Source: an uncultured Methanomassiliicoccaceae archaeon (GTDB lineage: Archaea > Thermoplasmatota > Thermoplasmata > Methanomassiliicoccales > Methanomethylophilaceae). Taken from it: a stretch of 64,000 nt of DNA. The translations under genes and the position numbers were made by a program. Below, piece by piece: positions 18,278 to 26,116 of this stretch (position 1 is its first letter; each line of letters opens with the position of its first letter). A model generated the notes under the pieces. It was not told the DNA's origin and ran no database searches. It worked only from the letters and a program-made list of their open reading frames with translations. Where the stretch lies: NCBI GenBank assembly GCA_905187815.1, contig CAJJJM010000001.1, positions 186,001 to 250,000 on the forward strand. The letters run 5' to 3'.

Positions 18278-19387
18278 TCACGGGCCCAGGAGCTTTTTCC
18301 TGTACGCGGCGCTCTTGGCGGCGACCTCGTCGACGTTCTTCCTGTCGACGATGTACACCTCGGGCAGCTTCCTCGGATGCGCCGCGAGCATGGCGTCCAC
18401 GAGGTTCCTGTCCGGGAACTCGGCTTCCTTGAGGTACTTCCTGTCCCAGTTGCGGGCCAGGTCCAGGACGGATTCTATCCCGCGGCTGAAGAACTGCTCC
18501 GCGAAAACGGCCCCCACGGTCGAATCCTTGGACAGGATCGCTATGGTGCTTCCCCTCACGGCGAAGTCGGTCCCGTTGAACGCGACTGCGACGCCCCCGC
18601 TGTCCCTGACGAGGTCGAGCGCCTGGAAGTCCGTGTTGTCCCCGCCCATGTAGAATGTGCTGTCCAGGTCTATGTTGGTCTGGCGCCTGATGTCCAGGAG
18701 CTGATAGGCCTTCTTGTGGGATGTGACCGGGGTCACAGACTCCATCAGGCTCATGGCGTTGAGCTCGGGGATCCTGTCCTGCAGGATGTCATCGAGCGTC
18801 CTGATGATCTTGACGTCCGCCTCGTCGACCTCCATGGGCACGTTGAGCTCGTATTCGACCTTCGGGATCTTCAGAGAGGTTATCACCTCGGTCATCTCCC
18901 TGAGCTTCCTGGACTCCGCCCTGCTGAACTGGACGGTATCGAGGTCCATCTTGGAGCAGGCGGTCTCGACCATGGGGGTGTCGAGCTGGTCCGACACATC
19001 CATCATGCCGTGCTCGAACATCGAAGTGGAGATGAACGACGGCATCTGGCTGGATATGTAGCGCATGGCAGTCGTCGCACCGGGCATCAGCCTCATGTCC
19101 TCCCTGCCGAACCTTCCGACGAGGTGGTTGGTGGCGCCGTGTGCCTTCAGGAACGGGACGACCCATTTGATGACGTTCCCAGCCGTGGCCTCCTCGCGGC
19201 CCAGCACATAGGCCGTGAGCTCGTCGTACCTGAGCATGACGTCGTAGAAGTGCGCCCCGTTGCGGATGAATCTGGCACACAGGTCCCTCAGGTAGTTGTT
19301 CATGGTGATGAATCCGCGGCAGTTCGTCACGAATATCCTGTCCGGGAACAGGCCAAGCTCTTCTGCGGGGTCGAACTCTCCGGGCAT
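18278..19387 (-). CDS. HAD-superfamily protein related to EhaR
   Basis: A 369-residue protein resembling the HAD-type proteins annotated as energy-converting hydrogenase A subunit R in methanogens: an N-terminal phosphatase-like motif, an LRDLCARFIRNGAHFYDVMLRYDEL helix region and, near 248, GGDNTDFQAL (motif IV). In motif I the catalytic Asp appears replaced: the segment is IFVTNCRG with Asn22 where homologues have Asp. The second Asp of DxD is also missing, so phosphotransfer activity is doubtful. No Eha genes are near it. It is 4 nt downstream of the formyltransferase gene and likely cotranscribed with it. Confidence 0.6.
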   Translation of the reverse strand: MPGEFDPAEELGLFPDRIFVTNCRGFITMNNYLRDLCARFIRNGAHFYDVMLRYDELTAYVLGREEATAGNVIKWVVPFLKAHGATNHLVGRFGREDMRLMPGATTAMRYISSQMPSFISTSMFEHGMMDVSDQLDTPMVETACSKMDLDTVQFSRAESRKLREMTEVITSLKIPKVEYELNVPMEVDEADVKIIRTLDDILQDRIPELNAMSLMESVTPVTSHKKAYQLLDIRRQTNIDLDSTFYMGGDNTDFQALDLVRDSGGVAVAFNGTDFAVRGSTIAILSKDSTVGAVFAEQFFSRGIESVLDLARNWDRKYLKEAEFPDRNLVDAMLAAHPRKLPEVYIVDRKNVDEVAAKSAAYRKKLLGP

Positions 19388-19391
19388 GGGA

Positions 19392-20213
19392 TCACTCCAG
19401 GGACGCGTCCACCTGTGCGGACAGGTCGTACGGGCCCTCGAGGGCCTCGTCTCCGGCGTAGAGCCTCTTGCCCTCGATCCTCACCCTGCCGTCGGCGAAG
19501 GCGCCGATGGTGGCGACTATGAGCGGTAGCTCGCGCTTCGCCCCGTCCTCCCTGATCCTCTTGAACAGCGGCTCGTCCTGTCCCTCCGAGGCCTTGACCT
19601 CGTCGAGGGTCATGGTCCCCAGCTTCGCGTGCATCTGGTCCCACAGGGCGTCGTAGTCCCCTCCCCTTATCGGAAATCCGCAGTAGGTAATCGCGGCGCC
19701 GCGGTCCCATTCCTCTGTGCAGATGTGCATCATGGCTCCCTGCCTCTCCGCATCCTCGGAGATTAGCTGCCATATGACCTCCTGCCATGTCCCCTTGGGG
19801 CCGTCCGGGAGTGCGGGGTGCAGGTTGAGCATGTCGTACTCTCTGCAGGTCTCGTCATCCATCCACAGCATGTACCCGGCCAGGATCCCGAGGTCGAACG
19901 GGTGCTGGGAGGTGAGCCTCCTCAGCTCCTTGCCGTACTCGTTCCTCCAGGCGGTCTGATCCTCCTTCCATAGCTCCGGCATGAACTTCTTCCATGACAG
20001 CGTCACGAGAGGGATCCCGTACCCGCTGACCATGTCGAAGAACATCTGCCTCTGCTCCCTCTTGGGGTTGTCCTCCTCGTCGTTGTCCCAGTTGCAGAAA
20101 ACGAACGAGATCTCGATGTCGAGCTCACCCTGTTCCTTCTTGTCCATGACGGCCTTGAGGAGGTTGCGGGATCCGGGGCCCCTTCCGGTGGAGAACCAGC
20201 CTAGTCTGAGCAT
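19392..20213 (-). CDS. Formyltransferase-family protein (PurN-like)
   Basis: A 273-residue protein with the formyl_transferase fold of phosphoribosylglycinamide formyltransferase. The catalytic triad is present as Asn and His in NLHPALPDGPKG and Asp in TEEWDRGAAI. The N-terminal GWFSTGRGPGSRNLL replaces the usual phosphate-binding SGxGSN loop. It is longer than PurN (about 210) because of a C-terminal addition. Whether it acts in purine synthesis or on another formyl donor cannot be told; methanogens use tetrahydromethanopterin. ATG 20213 lies about 25 nt after an AT-rich TATA element. Confidence 0.7.
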   Translation of the reverse strand: MLRLGWFSTGRGPGSRNLLKAVMDKKEQGELDIEISFVFCNWDNDEEDNPKREQRQMFFDMVSGYGIPLVTLSWKKFMPELWKEDQTAWRNEYGKELRRLTSQHPFDLGILAGYMLWMDDETCREYDMLNLHPALPDGPKGTWQEVIWQLISEDAERQGAMMHICTEEWDRGAAITYCGFPIRGGDYDALWDQMHAKLGTMTLDEVKASEGQDEPLFKRIREDGAKRELPLIVATIGAFADGRVRIEGKRLYAGDEALEGPYDLSAQVDASLE

Positions 20214-20254
20214 GCCCCGCGGAATGCCCTCTATAATAATTAGTATTGTTGGGG

Positions 20255-20662
20255 TCAGACGTCGAACAGGACGGTCACGGACGGTGTCTCGCGGTCGATC
20301 TCCATCATGTGGTAGGTCACCGCTTTCACCTCCGACCTCACCCTGTGTCTGGAGCGGTCCAGCCTTTCGCCGCGGGCGTGGCAGATCACATCCTCGCCTT
20401 CGAAGCGGACGTCGAACTCCTTCAGGATGAGGTTGTCGCAGTCCTCTATGAACAGCAGCTCGGATAGGAACGAGTAGAGGCGGTCCTCGTCGTCGATGCC
20501 GCTGACCCTGATGTCCGTCTCCTCGGAGGTGCCGATGCCCGAGAGGTCCACGGTCTGGTCGAAGAGGGCGTAGCCGGCGTTGGCGAAGCACTCCTCCAGG
20601 GTGTCTCCGAAGGCACGAACCATCATGTCCGCTGTGTGGTCGACGAGGACGTAGCGTTCCAT
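20255..20662 (-). CDS. Archease (RtcB activator)
   Basis: A 135-residue protein. VDHTADMMVRAFGDTLEECFANAG at the N-terminus and the C-terminal VKAVTYHMMEI with conserved Lys and His, preceded by the acidic metal sites, are diagnostic of archease, which activates the RtcB RNA ligase in tRNA splicing and RNA repair. The start is placed at 20662 (MERYVL), since upstream in-frame sequence has no homology and a TTCATAAAC element lies 25-30 nt before it. No rtcB is in the window. Confidence 0.92.
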   Translation of the reverse strand: MERYVLVDHTADMMVRAFGDTLEECFANAGYALFDQTVDLSGIGTSEETDIRVSGIDDEDRLYSFLSELLFIEDCDNLILKEFDVRFEGEDVICHARGERLDRSRHRVRSEVKAVTYHMMEIDRETPSVTVLFDV

Positions 20663-20763
20663 GGACCGGGTTAAGGCGTTCCCGTTTATGAATGCGACCG
20701 CGGTTCCGAACTCCTTTTGCATATCATTCTGAGGCCGACAACAGACGGTCGCCAAAGTCATCG

Positions 20764-20807
20764 GTCCAAAACACTCATAATTTTCAGTCCAAAGTACTCA
20801 ATTATCA
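20764..20807. repeat. Imperfect 23-nt tandem repeat
   Basis: GTCCAAAACACTCATAATTT (from 20764) and GTCCAAAGTACTCAATTATC (from 20787) are two direct copies with a period of 23 nt, just upstream of a TTTGTACAAA palindrome. The arrangement suggests repeated regulator binding sites. Confidence 0.45.
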
Positions 20808-20823
20808 GTTTGTACAAATCATT

Positions 20824-20913
20824 ATGAGCGAATCCAGGGTGAGGCCTATAGACAGAGAGTCTTTCGATGCTCTTAGGGCACAAGGGCAGTTTTCATCACA
20901 ACTTCCATCATAA
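20824..20913 (+). CDS. Doubtful 29-residue ORF
   Basis: ATG 20824 follows the TTTGTACAAA palindrome by 5 nt and opens 29 codons (starting MSESRVRPIDRESFDALRAQ). Codon use is poor in G/C third positions, unlike real genes here, and no homology is recognised. It could be a short regulated peptide, a remnant of a larger gene, or chance. Listed because it is the only ORF in this AT-rich regulatory stretch. Confidence 0.15.
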   Translation: MSESRVRPIDRESFDALRAQGQFSSQLPS

Positions 20914-20998
20914 ACGGTCCAAAAAACCAAGACGGCTATCAGTGTGTGACTGACGGGGAGGGATGGAAGGTTGAAGTCCGACGGCGACATGATGTCCC

Positions 20999-21637
20999 AT
21001 GGACGAGTCTGTATTCTCGAGCGCACACGATTTCCTGGAGTCCCTGTTCGAAGGCGATAGCAGCGGTCACGACATCTGGCATACGATGCGCGTGCATGAC
21101 ATGGCCGTTTCAATATGCCGCGAGGAGGGAGGGGACATGGACGTAGTGAGGCTGGCAGCCCTTCTTCATGATGCCGACGACAGGAAGCTGTTCGGTGACA
21201 ACGGCTATGCCAATGCCCGCCGTTTCATGGATTCCCAGGGGATCCCGGAGGATGTGCAGGATCGTGTGATCGGGATAATATCCCAGATATCGTTCAAAGG
21301 TACGGACTCCGTGGTCCCCGACACACTGGAGGGCAGGATCGTCCAGGACGCCGACAGGATGGACGCGATCGGCGCCATCGGGATCGCCAGGGCTTTCGCC
21401 TACGGAGGCAGCTGCGGCCGCGCCATGCACATCCCCGGCGAAGAGCCGAGGATGGGGATGGATGCGGAGCAGTATCACGCCAACAGGGGCACCACGATCA
21501 ACCATTTCCACGAGAAGCTCCTCCTTCTGAAGGACTCCATGAACACCGGGGCGGCGAAGCGCATGGCAGCCGCCCGCCACGAGTACCTGGTCGGGTTCCT
21601 GGACGAGTTCATGGCGGAGTGGTGCGGATCCCGGTGA
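20999..21637 (+). CDS. HD-domain phosphohydrolase (YedJ-like)
   Basis: A 212-residue metal-dependent phosphohydrolase. The metal ligands are GHDIWHTMRVHDMA (first His), LLHDADD (His-Asp pair near residue 56) and DADRMDAIG (second Asp near 116). This pattern matches YedJ/YpgQ-type HD proteins, which hydrolyse nucleotides; the physiological substrate is unknown. It ends one base before the convergent Crp/Fnr regulator begins its stop. No clear TATA box is seen within 40 nt of the start. Confidence 0.85.
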   Translation: MDESVFSSAHDFLESLFEGDSSGHDIWHTMRVHDMAVSICREEGGDMDVVRLAALLHDADDRKLFGDNGYANARRFMDSQGIPEDVQDRVIGIISQISFKGTDSVVPDTLEGRIVQDADRMDAIGAIGIARAFAYGGSCGRAMHIPGEEPRMGMDAEQYHANRGTTINHFHEKLLLLKDSMNTGAAKRMAAARHEYLVGFLDEFMAEWCGSR

Positions 21638-22294
21638 TCACTTCAGCACGAAGTGGTTTTTCTGGAACTCGATGATCCCCTCGCGCTGCATCTTGCCTAG
21701 CTCCGTCGACATGGCGCTCCTGTCGACGCCCAGGTAGTCCGCCATCTCCTGGCGGTTCATGCCTATCATGAAATCGCTGGATCCGGCGGCCCGAGCCTGA
21801 TCGGAGAGGAAGGCGCAGATTTTCTCCCTGGTGGACCTCTTCGCCAGCTGGTCGAGGCGGCGGTTCATGACCATGGATGTCCCAGCGAGGTTTCTCATCA
21901 GGTTCTTCACCAGGCGGTTGTGGAACTCGCAGGACGAGTTGCACACATTCGCAGCCCTGCCGACATCTAGGAACATGACCTTGGTCGGCTCGTTGGCCAC
22001 TATGCTGACGTCCAACGGGTCCGAGGTGCAGGCGTATTCCGTGCACAGCGGCATCCCGGTGCCGACGTCCCCCAGGGATGTCCTGTTGCCCCACCAGTCC
22101 TCGCGTATTATCCTCACGTTCCCGTCCAGGACCACGCCGAGACACTCGGTGCGGTCGCCACGGCGGAAGAGGAACTCGTCCTTGGCGTACCTGCGGGTGA
22201 ATGCCCCCAGGCACTTCAGCATGGTCTCCATCTCCCCGTCCTCTATGCCTTCGAACAGTCCCGTGTTCCTCAGGATCTGACCCCTGCCTCTCAT
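21638..22294 (-). CDS. Crp/Fnr-family regulator (HcpR-like by context)
   Basis: A 218-residue regulator with an N-terminal cyclic-nucleotide-binding fold (about 12-120) and a C-terminal winged helix with NRQEMADYLGVDRSAMSTELGKMQREGII (HTH_Crp). Several cysteines lie between the domains: PLCTEYAC and NVCNSSCEFHNRL, the latter a pattern common in Crp/Fnr proteins of anaerobes. It is divergent from hcp, as HcpR-type nitrosative-stress regulators often are. The shared 83-nt region contains a perfect palindrome. The effector (NO via heme or Fe-S, or another signal) is not visible in sequence. Confidence 0.85.
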   Translation of the reverse strand: MRGRGQILRNTGLFEGIEDGEMETMLKCLGAFTRRYAKDEFLFRRGDRTECLGVVLDGNVRIIREDWWGNRTSLGDVGTGMPLCTEYACTSDPLDVSIVANEPTKVMFLDVGRAANVCNSSCEFHNRLVKNLMRNLAGTSMVMNRRLDQLAKRSTREKICAFLSDQARAAGSSDFMIGMNRQEMADYLGVDRSAMSTELGKMQREGIIEFQKNHFVLK

Positions 22295-22300
22295 GATATC

Positions 22301-22316
22301 TGTTGTATAAACAACA
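22301..22316. promoter_or_regulatory. Palindrome between crp/fnr and hcp genes
   Basis: TGTTGT-ATAA-ACAACA is a perfect 6-bp inverted repeat, 7 nt before the regulator start codon and just upstream of the hcp TATA element at about 22322-22331. The position would let the regulator control both genes. Confidence 0.55.
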
Positions 22317-22377
22317 TTTCTGTTATATTAATTGCATTATGATTGTAAAGACGACCACAATCTGTGGAGGTAGAATC

Positions 22378-23922
22378 GTGGAATCAGATGTACCGATGTT
22401 CTGTTATCAGTGCGAGCAGACCGCAGGCGGGAAGGCCTGCACCGGCAGGGCCGGCGTCTGCGGGAAGACGTCCGAGGTGTCCCAGCTGCAGGACCGTCTG
22501 ACAGGTGCGCTCGTGGCACTTGCGACCTCGGCGGACCGCAGCACCCTCGGACAGGAGGCCGACAGGGCCGTCATGAGGGCACTGTTCTCGACGCTGACAA
22601 ACGTCGATTTCGATGCGGACGACCTCAAGGAGCAGGAAACCGGGATCATCGCTATGTCCGGAGTCTCCGAGCCATATGACATGGGCGCCGTGTGGGGTGC
22701 GCAGGAGGACGTTCGCTCTCTGAAATCCCTGATCCTCTTCGGACTCCGCGGGATGGCCGCGTACGCGTATCACGCCGCGGTCCTGGGAAGGACCGACGGA
22801 ACCGTCATGGACACGATCTACGACGGACTCCGGATGATCAGGTCCGATGCGGGGGCCGACGAGCTCCTCGCCATGGTGATGGAGGTGGGGAAGGCAAACC
22901 TCGTCTGTATGGAGATGCTCGATGCCGCCAACCGTTCGGAGTTCGGTGTCCCGGGCCCTGTTAAGGTCTCCACGTCTATCGAGAAGGGGCCGGCCATCAT
23001 CGTCTCCGGACATGACCTGAAGGACCTGAAGGACCTGCTCGAGCAGACCGAGGGCAGAGGGATCAACGTCTACACCCACGGGGAGATGCTCCCCGCACAT
23101 GCATACCCGGAGCTGTCCCGCTTCGGGAACCTGAAGGGCCATTATGGGACCGCATGGCAGAACCAGAGGTCCGAGCTCGACGGCATAGGTGTGCCCGTGC
23201 TGTTCACCACGAATTGCCTCATGCCTCCTAAGGACAGCTATGCGGCCGACGTGTTCACCTCCGGTCCGGTCTGCTATCCTGGCACGGTCCACATCGAGAA
23301 TGGGGATTTCTCGCAGCTGATCGACAGGGCCCTTGCAACCGGCGGGTTCAGGGAGGACCATCCCGGCTCGGTGGAGTACACCACCGGTTTCGGAAGGGAG
23401 GCGATCCTCTCCAACGCGGGAGCGATCATCGAAGCCGTGAAGTCCGGCGCCATAGGTCACTTCTTCCTTGTCGGCGGATGCGACGGCGCCAAGCCGGGAA
23501 GGAGCTATTTCAGGGAGTTCGTCGAGAAGGCCCCCTCCGATTCCGTGGTCCTCACCCTGGCGTGCGGAAAGTTCAGATTCAACGACCTGGACCTGGGCGA
23601 CATAGGCGGCATACCGAGGCTCCTGGACATGGGGCAGTGCAACGACGCCTATGGAGCCATAAAGGTGGCGCTGGCTCTGGCGGATGCATTCGGGTGCGGG
23701 GTCAATGACCTCCCTTTGACCATGGTCCTGTCCTGGTATGAGCAGAAGGCGGTCTGCATCCTGCTCACCCTACTGTATCTCGGTGTCAAGGGGATATACC
23801 TGGGACCCTCGCTTCCGGCGTTCGTCTCCCCTGGTGTTCTGAAGGTGCTGGTCGACAACTACGGAATCCGTCCCATATCGACACCGGACGACGACCTCAG
23901 AGAGATCCTGACCCAGGACTGA
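22378..23922 (+). CDS. hcp: Hydroxylamine reductase / hybrid-cluster protein
   Basis: A 514-residue Fe-S protein. N-terminal cysteines C9, C12, C21 and C28 bind the cubane cluster (FCYQCEQT...KAC...GVCGK). Hybrid-cluster ligands occur as HGEMLPAHAYPE, TTNCL, SGPVCYPG, and near the C-terminus KAVCILLTLLYLGVKG with the conserved Cys/Glu region. Hcp acts on NO or hydroxylamine and protects anaerobes from nitrosative stress. GTG 22378 is preferred because GGAGGT lies 5 nt before it, while upstream in-frame ATGs lack a ribosome site and precede the predicted transcript start. The likely regulator is the divergent Crp/Fnr protein. Confidence 0.94.
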   Translation: MESDVPMFCYQCEQTAGGKACTGRAGVCGKTSEVSQLQDRLTGALVALATSADRSTLGQEADRAVMRALFSTLTNVDFDADDLKEQETGIIAMSGVSEPYDMGAVWGAQEDVRSLKSLILFGLRGMAAYAYHAAVLGRTDGTVMDTIYDGLRMIRSDAGADELLAMVMEVGKANLVCMEMLDAANRSEFGVPGPVKVSTSIEKGPAIIVSGHDLKDLKDLLEQTEGRGINVYTHGEMLPAHAYPELSRFGNLKGHYGTAWQNQRSELDGIGVPVLFTTNCLMPPKDSYAADVFTSGPVCYPGTVHIENGDFSQLIDRALATGGFREDHPGSVEYTTGFGREAILSNAGAIIEAVKSGAIGHFFLVGGCDGAKPGRSYFREFVEKAPSDSVVLTLACGKFRFNDLDLGDIGGIPRLLDMGQCNDAYGAIKVALALADAFGCGVNDLPLTMVLSWYEQKAVCILLTLLYLGVKGIYLGPSLPAFVSPGVLKVLVDNYGIRPISTPDDDLREILTQD

Positions 23923-24085
23923 TCGGTCCAGCCGATCCGTCAGACGGACATCCTCCAGTTGGCGGGGTCATCCCCGCCGACAACAACGGATAACGATGAA
24001 TAAACAACGAATTTCGTAGATATTGGGCCTTAACACTACGATTACTTCCCTAATGCTATTATATCGAGAATTTTAGTTACGCCTC

Positions 24086-24892
24086 ATGCGCATAACAATC
24101 GTAGGGTGCGGATCCATCGGGTCCAAACTCGCCAAGGCGGCCGACGAGATGGCCGAGGTCAAGAGGATATACCTCATGGATGAGGACACCCCTCGGGCCG
24201 AGAAGCTCGCCGCCGAACTGAACAAGGCGATTCTCATCAACGATGTGGAGGAGGAGCTCTACCACACCGACCTGGTCATCGAGGCGGCCTCCCAGAGGGC
24301 CGCCACAAGCATCGTTCCCAAGGTCGTCGCCAGGGGGGTGGACATAATGATAATGTCTGTAGGCGCCCTCGTGGACGACAAGTTCAGGGAGATGGTGAAG
24401 GAGAAGGCAGCCCATTCGGAGGCCAAGATCTTCATCCCCTCCGGTGCCGTCTGCGGTACGGACGGTCTCCGTTCTTCCGCCGTCGGGGAGCTGGATGAGG
24501 TGGAGCTCATAACCACCAAGGGTCCCAAGAGCCTGGAGGGCGTCGACTGGATCATGGAGCACGGGATAGATGTGGACAAGCTGACCGAGCCCACCACCGT
24601 GTTCTCCGGCACGGCCAGGGATGCGGTCAAGCTGTTCCCTAAGAACATCAACGTGGCCGCGACGGTGTCACTCCTGGGAGTCGGCTTCGACAGGACGAAG
24701 GTCACGATCGTGGTCGATCCGGCGAGCCACAGCAACTCTCACGAACTCAGGGTCAAGGGCGAGTTCGGCCAGATGACCTGCCATACGTTCAACGTCCCCT
24801 CCCCCGACAACCCCAGGACCTCGTACCTGGCCGCGATGTCCGCCATCTCGGCCCTCAAGAGGATCGTGAGGAACGAGTGGATCGGCATCTGA
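24086..24892 (+). CDS. nadX: L-aspartate dehydrogenase
   Basis: A 268-residue NAD(P)-dependent enzyme converting aspartate to iminoaspartate for NAD synthesis. The dinucleotide-binding motif is GCGSIGSKLA near the N-terminus. IPSGAVCGTDGLRS matches the family substrate loop, and the catalytic His region is DPASHSNSHELRVKGEFG. The length is typical (250-270). A CTATTATATCG box 20-30 nt upstream predicts a leaderless start. NadA/NadC are not in the window. A hairpin terminator follows. Confidence 0.92.
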   Translation: MRITIVGCGSIGSKLAKAADEMAEVKRIYLMDEDTPRAEKLAAELNKAILINDVEEELYHTDLVIEAASQRAATSIVPKVVARGVDIMIMSVGALVDDKFREMVKEKAAHSEAKIFIPSGAVCGTDGLRSSAVGELDEVELITTKGPKSLEGVDWIMEHGIDVDKLTEPTTVFSGTARDAVKLFPKNINVAATVSLLGVGFDRTKVTIVVDPASHSNSHELRVKGEFGQMTCHTFNVPSPDNPRTSYLAAMSAISALKRIVRNEWIGI

Positions 24893-24910
24893 GGATGGAC
24901 CAATGAAAAC

Positions 24911-24928
24911 GCAGGGAGCATCCCCTGC
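24911..24928 (+). terminator. Hairpin after nadX
   Basis: GCAGGG and CCCTGC form a 6-bp stem with a 6-nt loop, 18 nt after the nadX stop, followed by the pyrimidine run TTCCTT. Confidence 0.4.
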
Positions 24929-25024
24929 TTCCTTCGCCTGGAGGAACGCGTAGGCATCGGATCCTTCCGCATCCCCGCGTCTCCCATCGCTACCCCAATA
25001 TAGTTCTGTATTATAGCGGAAGGC

Positions 25025-26116
25025 ATGCCTAAATCAAGGGCCGAGAGGCTCATTTCGAATGCCAAGGACGACATGGATGCCGTCGTCATCGTGAACGACG
25101 GCGAGCCGTTCCTCGACTCAACGTTCTGGTACCTCACGGAGCAGAAGTCCGGTACCTTCGAGGGGTCGTTCGCCATCGTGCGTCCGGACGGGAACCTGGA
25201 CGTCATCGTGAGCATCCTGGAGGAGGAGGGCGCCCACGACGGCGTCGGGGATGTGCGCGTGTACCATAACCGCGAGGAGCGCGACAACTTCATCAGGGAC
25301 GCTCTGAAGGGATGCAGGAAGGTCGGGTTCAATGTCAGCTCCGCGACGTATGCCGGTGTCAGATACGTCGAGAGGACGGTGGAGGGCATCGAGGTCGTCG
25401 ATGCCGGGAAGGCCATATCCGCAACAGTCTCCGTCAAGGACGAGAAGGAGATCGCCGCGACCCGCGAGGCCTGCAGGGTCTCATCCATAGTGGCAGGCGA
25501 GATCCCGGGGATGCTGTCTGAGGGCGTATCGGAGAAGGAGGTCGCCGCCAGGATGGACTCCCGCATGAGGGAGCTGGGCGGTACCGGGAACGCCTTCGAC
25601 ACCATCGCGGCCTTCGGGGCATACTCATCGCAGCCCCACCACATGCCATGCGACTACAGGCTGAAGAAGGGCGACACGGCCCTGTTCGACTTCGGCACCA
25701 AGTATGACAGGTACTGTTCCGACATGACCCGCACGGTGTTCCTCGGCAGGCCCCCAGAGGTCCTGGAGAGGGCATACGAGGTCGTGCTGGAGGCCCAGAA
25801 GGCCGGAATCGCCCAGTACCGGGACGGAGCCAAGGCCTGCGACGCGGACCTGGCGGCCAGGAAGGTCATCGACGACTCGGAGTTCAAGGGCCGTTTCATC
25901 CACTCGTTCGGACACGGCATAGGCATGGATGTGCATCAGTCGATATCCGTCTCCCCCAAGTCCGAGCAGGTGCTCCGCACGGGAAACGTCGTGTCCGCGG
26001 AGCCCGGCGTGTACATTCCAGGGGTCGGCGGTATCAGGATTGAGGACACATGCCTGATCACCGACGACGGCTGCGAGATCCTGACATCCTTCGACCATTC
26101 CTTCACGGTGGTCTGA
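25025..26116 (+). CDS. M24-family aminopeptidase (Xaa-Pro type)
   Basis: A 363-residue protein with a creatinase-like N-terminal domain (1-135) and a pita-bread catalytic domain. Metal ligands are visible: Asp in LFDFGTKYDRYCSDMTRTV (two Asp), His in HSFGHGIGMDVHQ, Glu in SAEPGVYIPG and Glu in GIRIEDT. It removes N-terminal residues, probably before proline. Its TGA overlaps the ATG of tldD, so this peptidase and TldD/TldE form one transcript, suggesting a shared peptide-degradation or maturation role. Confidence 0.9.
   Translation: MPKSRAERLISNAKDDMDAVVIVNDGEPFLDSTFWYLTEQKSGTFEGSFAIVRPDGNLDVIVSILEEEGAHDGVGDVRVYHNREERDNFIRDALKGCRKVGFNVSSATYAGVRYVERTVEGIEVVDAGKAISATVSVKDEKEIAATREACRVSSIVAGEIPGMLSEGVSEKEVAARMDSRMRELGGTGNAFDTIAAFGAYSSQPHHMPCDYRLKKGDTALFDFGTKYDRYCSDMTRTVFLGRPPEVLERAYEVVLEAQKAGIAQYRDGAKACDADLAARKVIDDSEFKGRFIHSFGHGIGMDVHQSISVSPKSEQVLRTGNVVSAEPGVYIPGVGGIRIEDTCLITDDGCEILTSFDHSFTVV

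Larger units (their letters stand above)
20663..20998. other. 336-nt intergenic region between archease and HD-hydrolase genes
   Basis: Divergent upstream region with no recognised gene. It holds the archease promoter (about 20685-20695), a 23-nt tandem repeat (20764-20807), the palindrome TTTGTACAAA (20809-20818) and a doubtful 29-codon ORF. Base composition from 20760 to 20930 is clearly more AT-rich than the flanks. A third GGTCCAAA occurs at about 20917. Confidence 0.5.
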
